Source of the DNA: JBGPEQ01 sp035518775
Lineage (GTDB): Bacteria; Pseudomonadota; Alphaproteobacteria; Dongiales; Dongiaceae
Length of the DNA: 64,000 nt
Direction of reading: 5' to 3'
NCBI GenBank assembly: GCA_035518775.1
Contig: DATIXH010000066.1
Location: 8,980 to 72,979, forward strand
Positions within the stretch are counted from its first letter, which is position 1. Each line of letters opens with the position of its first letter. The notes beneath the pieces are model-generated. The model saw nothing but the letters and a program-made list of their open reading frames with translations, was not told the DNA's origin and made no database searches. This document shows positions 51,105 through 61,008 of this stretch, one piece after another. Both the position numbers and the translations under genes were made by a program.

Positions 51105-52631
51105 TTAGTTCCGCGTCGGGCTGATGAGTCGCACGCCGGCCAGGATGGCCAGTGTGAACAGGCCGGGGACCAGCGCCAGCCAGCTGCCGGCGGCGGCGAC
51201 GGCGCCGGTGGCGGCCCAGCCGATCGACGATAGCGCTTCCGCGAAGGTGGCGACGCGGGAGGAGGTCTGGCGGCGGCGGAAATGGCTGCGCTTGGCCTGG
51301 CTACGGAACCACAGCTGGATGGCGGTGGCGGAGGCCGTCGCCGCGACGATGCCGAGCGCGGAGACGAAGGCGCCGAAGGGCGCGGCGAACGCCAGCGCGA
51401 GGACGAAGGGGGCGAAGGCGAGGGCGATGCCGCCCAGCACTGCCTCGATCTTGGCGCGCAGCACCTGGCGGGCGGAGACGGGCGCGGAGGCGATGAGATC
51501 GGGCGCGTCCTCGCCGGAGATGGCGAGCCAGGCGAGGCCGCCCGCGAGCTGCCCGGCCGCCATGATCAGCACCGGCGACAGCAGCACCAGCGAATTGGCG
51601 CCGCCCGAGAAGTTGCGCCACAGCAGCAGGGCCGGCGGGAGCAGGTAGAGCACCTGCATGAGCGTCTGCGACAGCAGCCAGGGATCGCGCCGCAGCAGCG
51701 CCCATTCCTTGCGGCGCAGCGTCGCCGCCGGCGCGGCGGCGCGGAAGCGCGCGCGGTCGCGGCGCCGGCGTGCCGGGCTCTGGGCGATGCTGGCGGCGGC
51801 GATGGCGTGATGGGCGAAGCGCGGCGCGAACGCCAGGATCGCGCCGGCGAGCAGGGCGAGGCTCGAGGCCAGCACGCCGAGCAGGGCGCCGACATCGCCG
51901 AGGATGGCGCGCGCCGGCCACCAGGCCACGCTGTCGACGGCGGGCGCGAGCGCGGCCACCGCGTCCGATTCCAGGAACGCGACGCGCGACAGGGTGCCGT
52001 AGGAGAGGATGGCGCCGGCCTGCAAACCGATGACGAAGATGGCGCCGATCACGGCGGCCACGATCTGCGCGATCAGCCGCGTGCGCCTGGGGCCGATGGC
52101 GTGGAAGAGCGCGACCGTGAGGCCGACCGCCAGCGCGGTCGCCGTCGCGCCCATGGCGGCGACGACGCCGTAGGCGCCGAGCCAGCGCCAGCCGCCGCGC
52201 AGGATCAGGGCATTGATGAAGGGTGCGGCCAGCAGCATGGCCATGACGATGGTCGAGAGCGCCATGGCGGCGATGCGCACCGAGAACACGCGGCGCGCGG
52301 CGACCGGCGAGGACAGGATGAGGTCGAGGTCGGCGCGGGCATAGAAGGCGCGCGTCACCGACTCCATGGCCTGCGAGAGCATCAGCGCCCAGGACAGCAA
52401 CGCGCTGCCGGTGACGACGACCAGGATCAGCTTGTCGGGCGTGCCGACCTGCGCGTAGCGGCCGACCATGCCGAGCGCGATCAGATGCATGAAGGCGGCG
52501 AACAGGACGAGGGCGACCGCCACCGTGCGGACGCGGCGGCGCCGGCCGGCCGTCATCATCGACAGCCAATCGCGCCAGGCCAGGCGGCACTCGTGCTGCG
52601 CGAACCAGGCGAGACTGCCGGCGCTGCTCAC
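51105..52631 (-). CDS. ABC-2-type exporter permease
   Basis: 508 residues, about twelve hydrophobic segments (AVALVLFAAFMHLIALGMVG, LILVVVTGSALLSWALML, AMALSTIVMAMLLAAPFINA, and further pairs in the second half). The repeated halves, each with a cytoplasmic loop containing SSPVAARRVF or SAPVSARQVLRAKIE, match permeases whose two membrane domains are fused. The start overlaps the ATPase stop by 4 bp (52628-52631). It probably exports a lipid, polysaccharide or drug; substrate unknown. Confidence 0.82.
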   Translation of the reverse strand: MSSAGSLAWFAQHECRLAWRDWLSMMTAGRRRRVRTVAVALVLFAAFMHLIALGMVGRYAQVGTPDKLILVVVTGSALLSWALMLSQAMESVTRAFYARADLDLILSSPVAARRVFSVRIAAMALSTIVMAMLLAAPFINALILRGGWRWLGAYGVVAAMGATATALAVGLTVALFHAIGPRRTRLIAQIVAAVIGAIFVIGLQAGAILSYGTLSRVAFLESDAVAALAPAVDSVAWWPARAILGDVGALLGVLASSLALLAGAILAFAPRFAHHAIAAASIAQSPARRRRDRARFRAAAPAATLRRKEWALLRRDPWLLSQTLMQVLYLLPPALLLWRNFSGGANSLVLLSPVLIMAAGQLAGGLAWLAISGEDAPDLIASAPVSARQVLRAKIEAVLGGIALAFAPFVLALAFAAPFGAFVSALGIVAATASATAIQLWFRSQAKRSHFRRRQTSSRVATFAEALSSIGWAATGAVAAAGSWLALVPGLFTLAILAGVRLISPTRN

Positions 52632-53377
52632 GCGGCGGCGCTTTGCTGCGCCACGAGGGCGAGGAAGGTGTCTTCGAGGGTGGTGCCGCTGCGGCCGGTC
52701 TGGCGGCGCAGGTCTTCGAGCGTGCCCTCGGCGATGAGGCGGCCGCCGGCGATGACGCCGATGCGGTCGGCCATGCGCTCGGCGACCTCGAGGATGTGCG
52801 TGGTCATGATGACGGTGCTGCCGGCGGACACGCGCTCGCGCAGCACGGTCTTCACCTGGCGCGCGGCGCCGGCGTCGAGGCCGGTGAGCGGCTCGTCGAG
52901 GATGATGAGCCTGGGATCGTGCACGAGGGCGCCGGCGAGCGCCACCTTCTGCCGCATGCCCTTGGAGAAGCCCTCGCAGCGGTCATGGGCATGGGGGGCG
53001 AGTCCGAGCCAGTCGATGAGCTCGCGGGCGCGGGCTTCGGCCATCGTGGCGTCGACGCCCCACAGCCCGGCCACGAACTCCAGATATTCGAACGGCGTCA
53101 GCTTGTCGTAGATCATGGGCTCGTCGGAGAGCCAGGCCATGATGCGCTTGGCAGCCGTCGGATCGGCGAGGGCATCGATGCCGAACACGGAAATGGAACC
53201 GGAGTCGGGCCGCAGCAGCCCCGTCACCATGCGCAGCGTCGTGGTCTTGCCGGCCCCGTTGGGCCCCAGCAGCGTATAGAACTCGCCGGCGCGGACGACG
53301 AGGTCCAGGCCGTCGACCGCGGGGCGGTCGAAGCTCTTGACCAGGTCATGGATCTCGAGCGCGAGGGGCGGACCCAT
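52628..53377 (-). CDS. ABC exporter ATP-binding protein
   Basis: 249 residues from ATG 53377, with GGAGG about 10 nt upstream (the longer frame begins at 53410). Walker A GPNGAGKTTTLRM, signature GFSKGMRQKVALAGAL, Walker B RLIILDEPLTGLD, switch His in MTTHILEVAERMADR. CcmA/DrrA-like, energising the permease encoded immediately downstream. The REP-like repeat at 53479-53559 and the ftsZ terminator separate it from the division cluster. Confidence 0.92.
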   Translation of the reverse strand: MGPPLALEIHDLVKSFDRPAVDGLDLVVRAGEFYTLLGPNGAGKTTTLRMVTGLLRPDSGSISVFGIDALADPTAAKRIMAWLSDEPMIYDKLTPFEYLEFVAGLWGVDATMAEARARELIDWLGLAPHAHDRCEGFSKGMRQKVALAGALVHDPRLIILDEPLTGLDAGAARQVKTVLRERVSAGSTVIMTTHILEVAERMADRIGVIAGGRLIAEGTLEDLRRQTGRSGTTLEDTFLALVAQQSAAA

Positions 53378-53478
53378 GGCGCTGCTGCCTCCGCTAATGA
53401 CCGCGGCCACCTTAGTTAAGAGAGGTTGAGGGATGGTGAATGGTTGGTTGATGGCGGGGAGACTGGGATACTCACCGT

Positions 53479-53559
53479 GCGTCCTTCGACAAGCTCAGGA
53501 TGAGGGGCATTCTTTGTGCCACCAAGGCTTTCCCTCATCCTAAGCTTGTCGAAGGACGC
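53479..53559. repeat. Inverted repeat with 28-bp arms
   Basis: Arms at 53479-53506 (GCGTCCTTCGACAAGC and onward) and 53532-53559 match in 27 of 28 positions, 25 bp apart. It differs in sequence from the GTAG family. A CCTTCGACAAGCTCAGGAT core of this type is a common dispersed intergenic repeat in GC-rich proteobacteria. It sits between the ABC ATPase start and the ftsZ terminator. Confidence 0.85.
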
Positions 53560-53574
53560 AAAATCCGTCTTGCA

Positions 53575-53609
53575 GCCAAAGAAAAGGGCGGCCGCGGGTG
53601 CGGCCGCCC
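53575..53609 (-). terminator. Rho-independent terminator after ftsZ
   Basis: Reverse-strand stem GGGCGGCCGC with perfect complement (53609-53600 with 53595-53586) around a four-base loop, followed by TTTTCTTT (53585-53578). It marks the end of the division and cell-wall operon; no downstream gene on that strand is read through by design. Confidence 0.9.
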
Positions 53610-53639
53610 AGTCGATTGGAGGTTGGCCTAGGGGGCCGA

Positions 53640-55442
53640 CTAGTTCGCCTGCCGGCGCAGGAAGGCCGGGATGTCCAGCATGTCCTCTTCGCTCGGCCGC
53701 GCCGTGAGGCGGTCGGTCGGGTCGAGGGCGAGCCGGGCCTGCGCGGCCGGCTGCGGCGCCGGCGCCGCGGGTTGCGGGGCCGGGGCGCGCATGACCGGCT
53801 CAGGCTTGGCGATCCGGTTCATCATCGAGGACGGCGTCGCCTCGCGCAGGTCGGCGCTGGTCTGCCGTGCCAGGTCGAGCGCCTTGGTGGCGGCCCGGCT
53901 GAAGAGGCCGGGGGCGCGCCGCTTCTCCAGGACGGGCTGCGCGGCCGGCTCGGGCGCGGCCGGCATGGGCGCCGGGGCTTCCATCATCGCGTGCTCCGCC
54001 CGCGGCGGCTCGACGTAGGCCGGCTCCGCGCGCACCGGTTCGGTGCGCATCGGCTCCGGTGCCGGCTCGGGCATCGGCGCCGCGGCGAGCGGAAGCTCGA
54101 CCGACGGCGGCATCGGCCGCGGCTCGACGCGTGGCGCGGGCCGCTCCAGCATGCTGGCGCGGGCCAGCGCCGCGGTGTCGATGCGCGGCGCCGGGGCGGG
54201 CTGCGGCGGCGTCATGCGCGGGGCCGGCGCATAGCCGCCGCCGACGGCGGCCTGCAGCGGCGCCTGCTGGTAGGCCTGCGCCTGCATGACCGGCATGGCC
54301 TGCTGCGCCACGATTTCCGGCACCCGCTCGTCGCGGATGCGGGTCATGCCGGCGTAGGCTGCGGCCTGCTGGGCGGGCACCTCCACCGGCGCGCTGGCCG
54401 GCGCGCTCATCACGCGGCCGCCCTTGGCGACGAGGGTGAGGGCCGGCCGCGGCTGGCTCACCGCCTCGGCGTCGATACCGGTGGCGACGACGGAGATGCG
54501 GACCTTGCCGTCCAGCTGCTTGTCGAAGGTCGAGCCGAAGATGATGTTGGCCTCGGGATCGACCTCGTCGCGGATGCGGTTGGCCGCCTCGTCGACCTCG
54601 AACAGGGTCATGTCGAAGCCGCCGGTGATGTTGATGAGGACGCCGCGCGCGCCCTTCATCGAGACGTCGTCGAGCAGTGGGTTGGAAATCGCGGCTTCGG
54701 CGGCGGCGACGGCGCGGTTCTCGCCCTCGGCCTCGCCGGTGCCCATCATGGCCTTGCCCATCTCGCTCATGACGGCGCGGATGTCCGCGAAGTCGAGGTT
54801 GATGAGGCCGGGCATGACCATCAGGTCGGTGACGCCGCGCACGCCCGAGTACAGCACTTGGTCCGCCATGGCGAAGGCGTCGGCGAAGGTGGTCTTCTCG
54901 TTCGCCACCCGGAACAGGTTCTGGTTCGGGATGATGATGAGGGTATCGACGAACGACTGCAGCTCGTTGATGCCGCTCTCGGCGATCTTCATGCGGTGGG
55001 TGCCCTCGAAGTGGAAGGGCTTGGTGACCACGCCGACGGTGAGGATACCGTGCTCCCGCGCGGCGCGGGCGATGACCGGTGCGGCGCCGGTGCCGGTGCC
55101 GCCGCCCATGCCGGCGGTGATGAACACCATGTTGCTGCCGTCGAGCTCGGCCATCATCTGGTCGATGACCTCCTCGGCGGCCGCGCGGCCGATGTCGGGG
55201 CGCGAGCCGGCCCCCAGGCCTTGCGTGATGTTGAGGCCGAGCTGCAGGCGGCGATCGCAGATCGACTGGGCCAAGGCCTGCGCATCGGTGTTGCAGACGA
55301 TGAACTCGACGCCCTCGAGGTTCGAGCGGATCATGTTGTTGACGGCATTTCCCCCAGCGCCGCCGACACCGACGACGGTGATCCGCGGCTTGATTTCGTA
55401 GTTTTGGTGATGACTCTTGGGCATCGACAGATTCAGCGTCAT
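53640..55442 (-). CDS. ftsZ: Cell division protein FtsZ
   Basis: 600 residues, far longer than the 380-510 usual; GGAGG 6 nt before ATG 55442. The tubulin-type GTPase (about 1-330) has VVGVGGAGGNAVNNM, the GGGTGTGAAP signature, and DFADIRAVMSEMGKAMMGTG (in pieces). About 250 residues of Pro/Ala/Glu-rich linker follow (TEPVRAEPAYVEPPRAEH and similar), then the C-terminal peptide DIPAFLRRQAN that binds FtsA. It polymerises into the Z ring. Intrinsic terminator downstream. Confidence 0.98.
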   Translation of the reverse strand: MTLNLSMPKSHHQNYEIKPRITVVGVGGAGGNAVNNMIRSNLEGVEFIVCNTDAQALAQSICDRRLQLGLNITQGLGAGSRPDIGRAAAEEVIDQMMAELDGSNMVFITAGMGGGTGTGAAPVIARAAREHGILTVGVVTKPFHFEGTHRMKIAESGINELQSFVDTLIIIPNQNLFRVANEKTTFADAFAMADQVLYSGVRGVTDLMVMPGLINLDFADIRAVMSEMGKAMMGTGEAEGENRAVAAAEAAISNPLLDDVSMKGARGVLINITGGFDMTLFEVDEAANRIRDEVDPEANIIFGSTFDKQLDGKVRISVVATGIDAEAVSQPRPALTLVAKGGRVMSAPASAPVEVPAQQAAAYAGMTRIRDERVPEIVAQQAMPVMQAQAYQQAPLQAAVGGGYAPAPRMTPPQPAPAPRIDTAALARASMLERPAPRVEPRPMPPSVELPLAAAPMPEPAPEPMRTEPVRAEPAYVEPPRAEHAMMEAPAPMPAAPEPAAQPVLEKRRAPGLFSRAATKALDLARQTSADLREATPSSMMNRIAKPEPVMRAPAPQPAAPAPQPAAQARLALDPTDRLTARPSEEDMLDIPAFLRRQAN

Positions 55443-55510
55443 TTACAGCCTCCAATCTTGCTCATTCGACGTTTGGGCATGGAGACGCGGTCTTCACTTT
55501 GTCCCCCATT

Positions 55511-56845
55511 TCAGAAGTTCTCACGGAACCAGTGACCGATGCGGCCGATCAGGCCGTTCGGCTCCTCGCGGATGACGCGGCTCGGCCGCGGCAGTTCGGC
55601 ATCCACGGAGATGGCGTAGGCGAGCAGGCCGGCGGCGGTGGCGAAGGCCGGCCCGCCCGTGGCCTCGGCGAGGCCGCCGACGCGCAGCGGCCGGCCCATG
55701 CGCACCTGCTTATCCAGCACGAGCGACGCCAATTCGCGCACGCCCGAGAGCTGGCTGGCGCCGCCGGTCAGCACGACGCGGCGGCCGGCGATCTTGTCGA
55801 AGCCGCCCTGCTCGAGGCGGGCGCGCACGATCTCGAAGGTCTCCTCCAGGCGCGGCTGGACGATGCCGACCAGGATGGACTTCGGGATGGTGGTGGAATT
55901 GGCGGGGTCTTCCTCGCCGACCTGCGGCACGCTGATCACCTCGCGCTCATCGGCGGGCGAAGGGATGCAGTTGCCGTAGAGGGTCTTCATGCGCTCGGCA
56001 TGCGCGACCGGCGTGGAAAGGCCGCGGGCGATGTCGTTGGTGACATGGCCGCCGCCGATTCCGATGCTGTCGGTGTAGATCACATGGCCGTCGAAGAAGA
56101 CGGCGATGGTCGTGGTGCCGCCGCCCATGTCGATCACGGTGACGCCGAGGTCGACCTCGTCCTCGACCAGGGTCGCCAGGCCGGAGGCGTAGGGCGCGAT
56201 GACAAGCGACTGGATGTCGAGATGGCAGCGCGCGACGCAGGTCTGCAGGTTGCGCAGCGGCCCGGCCGCCGCGGTGATCAGATGCATGTCGACGCCGAGG
56301 CGGTCGCCGTACATGCCGCGCGGGTCGCGGATGCCGCGGCTCCCGTCGATCGTGTAGCCGATGGGTATCGAGTGGATGAGCCGGCGGTCCTCGCCGTCGT
56401 TCACCTGGGTGCCCCGGTCGAGGGCGCGGCGCAGGTCGGTGTCGCCGACCTCGTGGCCCGCGATGTCCACGACGACGGGCACGGTGTGCGAGGCCGGGTG
56501 GCCGCCGGAGACGTTCACGACCACCTCGCGGATGGTCTCGCCGGCCATCTGCTCGGCGGCGTGCACGGTCGAGAGGATGGCGCGCTCGGCCGCCTCCATG
56601 TCGACGATGGCGCCGCTCTTGAGGCCGTGGGAAATCTGGTGGCCGATGCCGATGACCTGCGGATGGCCTTCGTCGCCGACGCGGGCGATGAAGCAGCACA
56701 TCTTGGACGTGCCGACGTCGAGGCCGGCGACGACGCCGCCGCGCGGCACATGTCTCGCCTTTCTCATCCTGCTCCACCCGTTGACCAGTTGGACTCCGCC
56801 GGAGTCATGCGTGGTTCCGTTCTTCATCCGCTGCGCGTCGCTCAC
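55511..56845 (-). CDS. ftsA: Cell division protein FtsA
   Basis: 444 residues. Actin-like ATPase that tethers FtsZ to the membrane. VAGLDVGTSKMCCFIARVG (phosphate 1), VIDMGGGTTTIAVF (phosphate 2), VLTGGASQLSGVRELA (adenosine), and a C-terminal amphipathic helix (NGLIGRIGHWFRENF). The start at 56845 overlaps the ftsQ stop by 4 bp but carries a 26-residue extension (SDAQRMKNGTTHDSGGVQLV); internal ATG codons could be used instead. A 68-bp gap separates it from ftsZ. Confidence 0.97.
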   Translation of the reverse strand: MSDAQRMKNGTTHDSGGVQLVNGWSRMRKARHVPRGGVVAGLDVGTSKMCCFIARVGDEGHPQVIGIGHQISHGLKSGAIVDMEAAERAILSTVHAAEQMAGETIREVVVNVSGGHPASHTVPVVVDIAGHEVGDTDLRRALDRGTQVNDGEDRRLIHSIPIGYTIDGSRGIRDPRGMYGDRLGVDMHLITAAAGPLRNLQTCVARCHLDIQSLVIAPYASGLATLVEDEVDLGVTVIDMGGGTTTIAVFFDGHVIYTDSIGIGGGHVTNDIARGLSTPVAHAERMKTLYGNCIPSPADEREVISVPQVGEEDPANSTTIPKSILVGIVQPRLEETFEIVRARLEQGGFDKIAGRRVVLTGGASQLSGVRELASLVLDKQVRMGRPLRVGGLAEATGGPAFATAAGLLAYAISVDAELPRPSRVIREEPNGLIGRIGHWFRENF

Positions 56846-57723
56846 GTGTCGTCACCCTTGGCCTTCTGGCGGGCGACGGCCGTCGGCGCCAGCTGCACCT
56901 GAAGCTGGTTGGGAAGGCGCAGATCGATGACGGTGAGATCGCGCCCGAGGATGCCGTAGTCGCGCTCGAGCCGGCCCAGCTCTGCCCAGGCCGCGGCGCC
57001 GTTCTGCTCCGGCAGCTTCACGTCGATGCCGTTGTCGATGCGCAGGTTCCAGCGCCGGCCGCCGATGCGGACGGCGGCGGTGACGCGGCGGCGCAGCTCC
57101 GGCTGGGTCGCCATCATGTCCAGAAGCTCGCCGGCATGCTCGGGCGCATCCGGACCGACGACGACCAGCAGGTCGGCGAAGCGCTCGATCGGCGCATCGG
57201 CGATGACCCGGCCGTCGCCGCCCAGGAGGTGCAGCTTCTGCTGCTGCTGCCAGAGGGCGAGCGGCGTGGTCTCGGTGATGCGTACATATAAGGTGTCCGG
57301 CAGGCGGCGCTCGATGGTCGCCGTCGCCACCCAGGGGAGCGTCAGCAGCCGCGCCCGCGCGGCCTCGAGATCGACGGAGAAGATCGGCTCGCCCAGCTGC
57401 ACGCCGACGGCCGAGAGCACCTGCGAGGAGGTCGTCTCGTTGCGGCCGTCGGCCAGCACGCGGTCGACCGTGAAGCCGAGCTGGGCCGAGGTCGCGACGA
57501 AGCCGCGGTCCAGGCTCGCGACCTGTCGGTCGACCCAGCCGTCGCGAACCAGCCAAGCCACGCCCGTGGCCGCGAGCGCGAGCGCCGCGGCGGCGCTGCC
57601 CCAGATCATCGCGAGGCGGCTGGTGCGCGTCCAGGGCTTGCGGCGCGTGAGCTTGCGCCCGCCGCCCTTCGGCGCGGGCGTGCGCGTCACCATCGAACGG
57701 ATCGCGGCGGTCAGGCGTCGCAT
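56842..57723 (-). CDS. ftsQ: Cell division protein FtsQ
   Basis: 293 residues from ATG 57723 (a longer frame reaches 57774). A basic cytoplasmic N-terminus (RTPAPKGGGRKLTRRKPWTR) and one membrane helix (IWGSAAAALALAATGVAWLV) precede the periplasmic POTRA domain (FTVDRVLADGRNETTSSQVL) and the beta domain with TIERRLPDTLYVRITETTPLA and FADLLVVVGPDAPEHA. It recruits FtsL/FtsB and regulates septal synthesis. The start lies inside the last codons of ddl (13-bp overlap). Confidence 0.93.
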   Translation of the reverse strand: MRRLTAAIRSMVTRTPAPKGGGRKLTRRKPWTRTSRLAMIWGSAAAALALAATGVAWLVRDGWVDRQVASLDRGFVATSAQLGFTVDRVLADGRNETTSSQVLSAVGVQLGEPIFSVDLEAARARLLTLPWVATATIERRLPDTLYVRITETTPLALWQQQQKLHLLGGDGRVIADAPIERFADLLVVVGPDAPEHAGELLDMMATQPELRRRVTAAVRIGGRRWNLRIDNGIDVKLPEQNGAAAWAELGRLERDYGILGRDLTVIDLRLPNQLQVQLAPTAVARQKAKGDDT

Positions 57724-58624
57724 CGCGCGTTCTCCACCATCCAACCCACGAGCTCGGGAAACGAGATGCCGCAATACTTGGCCTGCTCGGGCACCAGCGA
57801 CAGCGGCGTCATGCCGGGCTGCGTATTCACTTCGAGCAGATAAAGATGATTCGGTCCGCCGTCTGCCGTGTCGTCGTAGCGGAAGTCGGAACGGCTCACG
57901 CCGCGGCAGCCAAGGATGTCGTGCGCCGCCTTCGCCATGCGCAGTGCCTCGTCATAGACCGGCTGCGGGATCGGCGCGGGGATCAGGTGATCGGTGCGGC
58001 CCTCGGTGTACTTGGCCTCGTAGTCGTAGAAGGCCGTGTGCGAGACCAGCTCGGTGACGGCGAGCGCGCGGTCGCCCATCACGGCGACCGTCAGCTCCTT
58101 GCCGGGCACGAAGCGCTCGACGACCACGCGCGGATCGAACTTCCAGTCGGCGGCGCGCACGGGCTGATTGTCGCCGGCGCGCACGATGCGCACGCCGACG
58201 CTGGAGCCCTCGTTGGCGGGCTTGACGACGTAGGGCCGCGCGACGGGATCGCCGCGCTCGACGGTGCGGATGTCCGTGACGACGCCGTCGGGGCAGCGCA
58301 GACCGGCGGCCGCGAACAGCTTCTTGGCCATCGGCTTGTCCATGGCCAACGCCGAGGCCAGCAGCCCGGAGTGCGTATAGGGGATGCTCAGGAACTCGAG
58401 CACGCCCTGCACGCAGCCGTCCTCGCCGAAGCGGCCGTGGAGCGCGTTGAAGACGGCGTCGGGGCGCGGATCGAGGGCGCGCACGAGGGCCACGACGTCG
58501 TGGGTCACGTCGATTGTGTAGGCGTCGTAGCCGGCCTGGCGCAGACCGAGTGCGCATTCGCGGCCGCTCACCAGCGACACCTCGCGCTCGGCGGACGGAC
58601 CGCCCATGAGGACTGCCACGCGCT

Positions 58625-58628
<4 letters not shown>
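57711..58628 (-). CDS. ddl: D-alanine--D-alanine ligase
   Basis: 305 residues from ATG 58628 (VAVLMGGPSAEREVSLVSGR is the usual N-terminus; the frame beyond is a shadow). ATP-grasp enzyme joining two D-alanines for the murein pentapeptide. ALHGRFGEDGCVQGVLEFL, the serine loop KPANEGSSVGVRIV, RSDFRYD and the metal-binding LEVNTQPGMTPLSLVPEQAK are all present. 4-bp overlap with murB upstream. Confidence 0.97.
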
Positions 58629-59580
<952 letters not shown>

Positions 59581-59584
<4 letters not shown>

Positions 59585-61008
59585 TGCAACTTCCTCTCGG
59601 CGTAGATCTTCGCGAGTTCCTCCGGCAGGGCGTGCGCCCAGTTCGTGATGCTGCCGGCGCCGAGGCAGACCACGAGGTCGCCGGGCTCGGCATGTTCGGC
59701 CACCATGCCGGCGAGGGCGGAGGGATCGGGCAGCGCCAGCACGTGGCGGTGGCCGCGGGTCTTCAGGCCGGCGGCGAAGGAGTCGCGGTCGATGCCTTCG
59801 ATCGGCGCCTCGCCGGCCGGATAGACGTCGGCGACGATGACGATGTCGGCGTTGTTGGCGCAGGTGCAGAATTCCTCGAACAGGTTGGCGAGGCGCGTGT
59901 AGCGGTGCGGCTGGATCACCGCGATCACCTTCCCCTTGGCGGCGGCGCGGGCGGCGCGCAGCACGGCGGCGATCTCCACGGGATGATGGCCGTAGTCGTC
60001 GATGACCGTGACGCCATTGGCCTCGCCGGTGCGGGTGAAGCGGCGCTTCACGCCGGCGAAGCTCGCGAGGCCGCGGCGCACGATGTTGTCGTGGATGCCC
60101 ATCTCGTTGGCGACGGCGATGGCCGCCAGCGAGTTCTGCACGTTGTGCCAGCCAAGCATGGGCAGCTTGAAGCCGGCGAGGGTGCGGCTGGCGTCGTGCT
60201 GGCGGTCGGCGATGACGACGTCATAGGTCGTGGCGCCGGTGCCGACGTTGATGTTCACGGCGCGCACGTCGGCCTGCGGGCTCATTCCGTAGGTCACGAT
60301 GCGGCGGTCGGAGAGGCGCGGGATCATCGTCTGCACTACCGGGTGGTCGATGCAGAGCACCGCGAAGCCGTAGAACGGGATGTTTTTGACGAAGTCCTCG
60401 TAGGCCCGGTTCATCGCCTCGACCGTGCCGTAGTGATCGAGGTGCTCCGGGTCCATGTTGGTGACGACGGCGATGGTGGCCGGCAGCTTCAGGAAGGTGC
60501 CGTCGGATTCGTCAGCCTCCACCACCATCCAGTCGCCCTTGCCGAGGCGCGCGTTGGTGCCGTAGGCGTTGACGATGCCGCCGATGACGACCGTCGGGTC
60601 GCGGCCGCCGGCGTCGAGCAGGGCGGCCACCATGGTGGTGGTCGTGGTCTTGCCGTGGGTGCCGCTGATGGCGACCGACCATTTCAGGCGCATCAGCTCG
60701 CCCAGCATCTCGGCGCGGCGCACGACCGGCATCAGCTTGGCGCGCGCCGCCACCACCTCGGCGTTGTCGGGCTTCACGGCCGAGGAGACGACGATGACGC
60801 CGGCGTCGGCCAGGTTCTCGGCCCGGTGGCCGATCTCGATCGGGATGCCCATGCCGCGCAGGCGCTTCACGTTGGCGTTGTCGGCCTGGTCGCTGCCGCG
60901 CACCTTGTAGCCGAGGCTGTGCATGATCTCGGCGATGCCGCTCATGCCGATGCCTCCGATGCCGACGAAGTGCACGACGCCGACCGGAAAGGGGAGCTGC
61001 GTCATCAT
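59581..61008 (-). CDS. murC: UDP-N-acetylmuramate--L-alanine ligase
   Basis: 475 residues. Adds L-Ala to UDP-MurNAc. N-terminal Rossmann motif VHFVGIGGIGMSGIAEIM, ATP-binding GTHGKTTTTTMVAALLD, VVEADESDGTFLKLPATIAVVTNMDPEHLDHYGT (in pieces), and the C-terminal DYGHHPVEIAAVLRAAR. Normal length. 4-bp overlaps on both sides (murG and murB). Confidence 0.98.
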
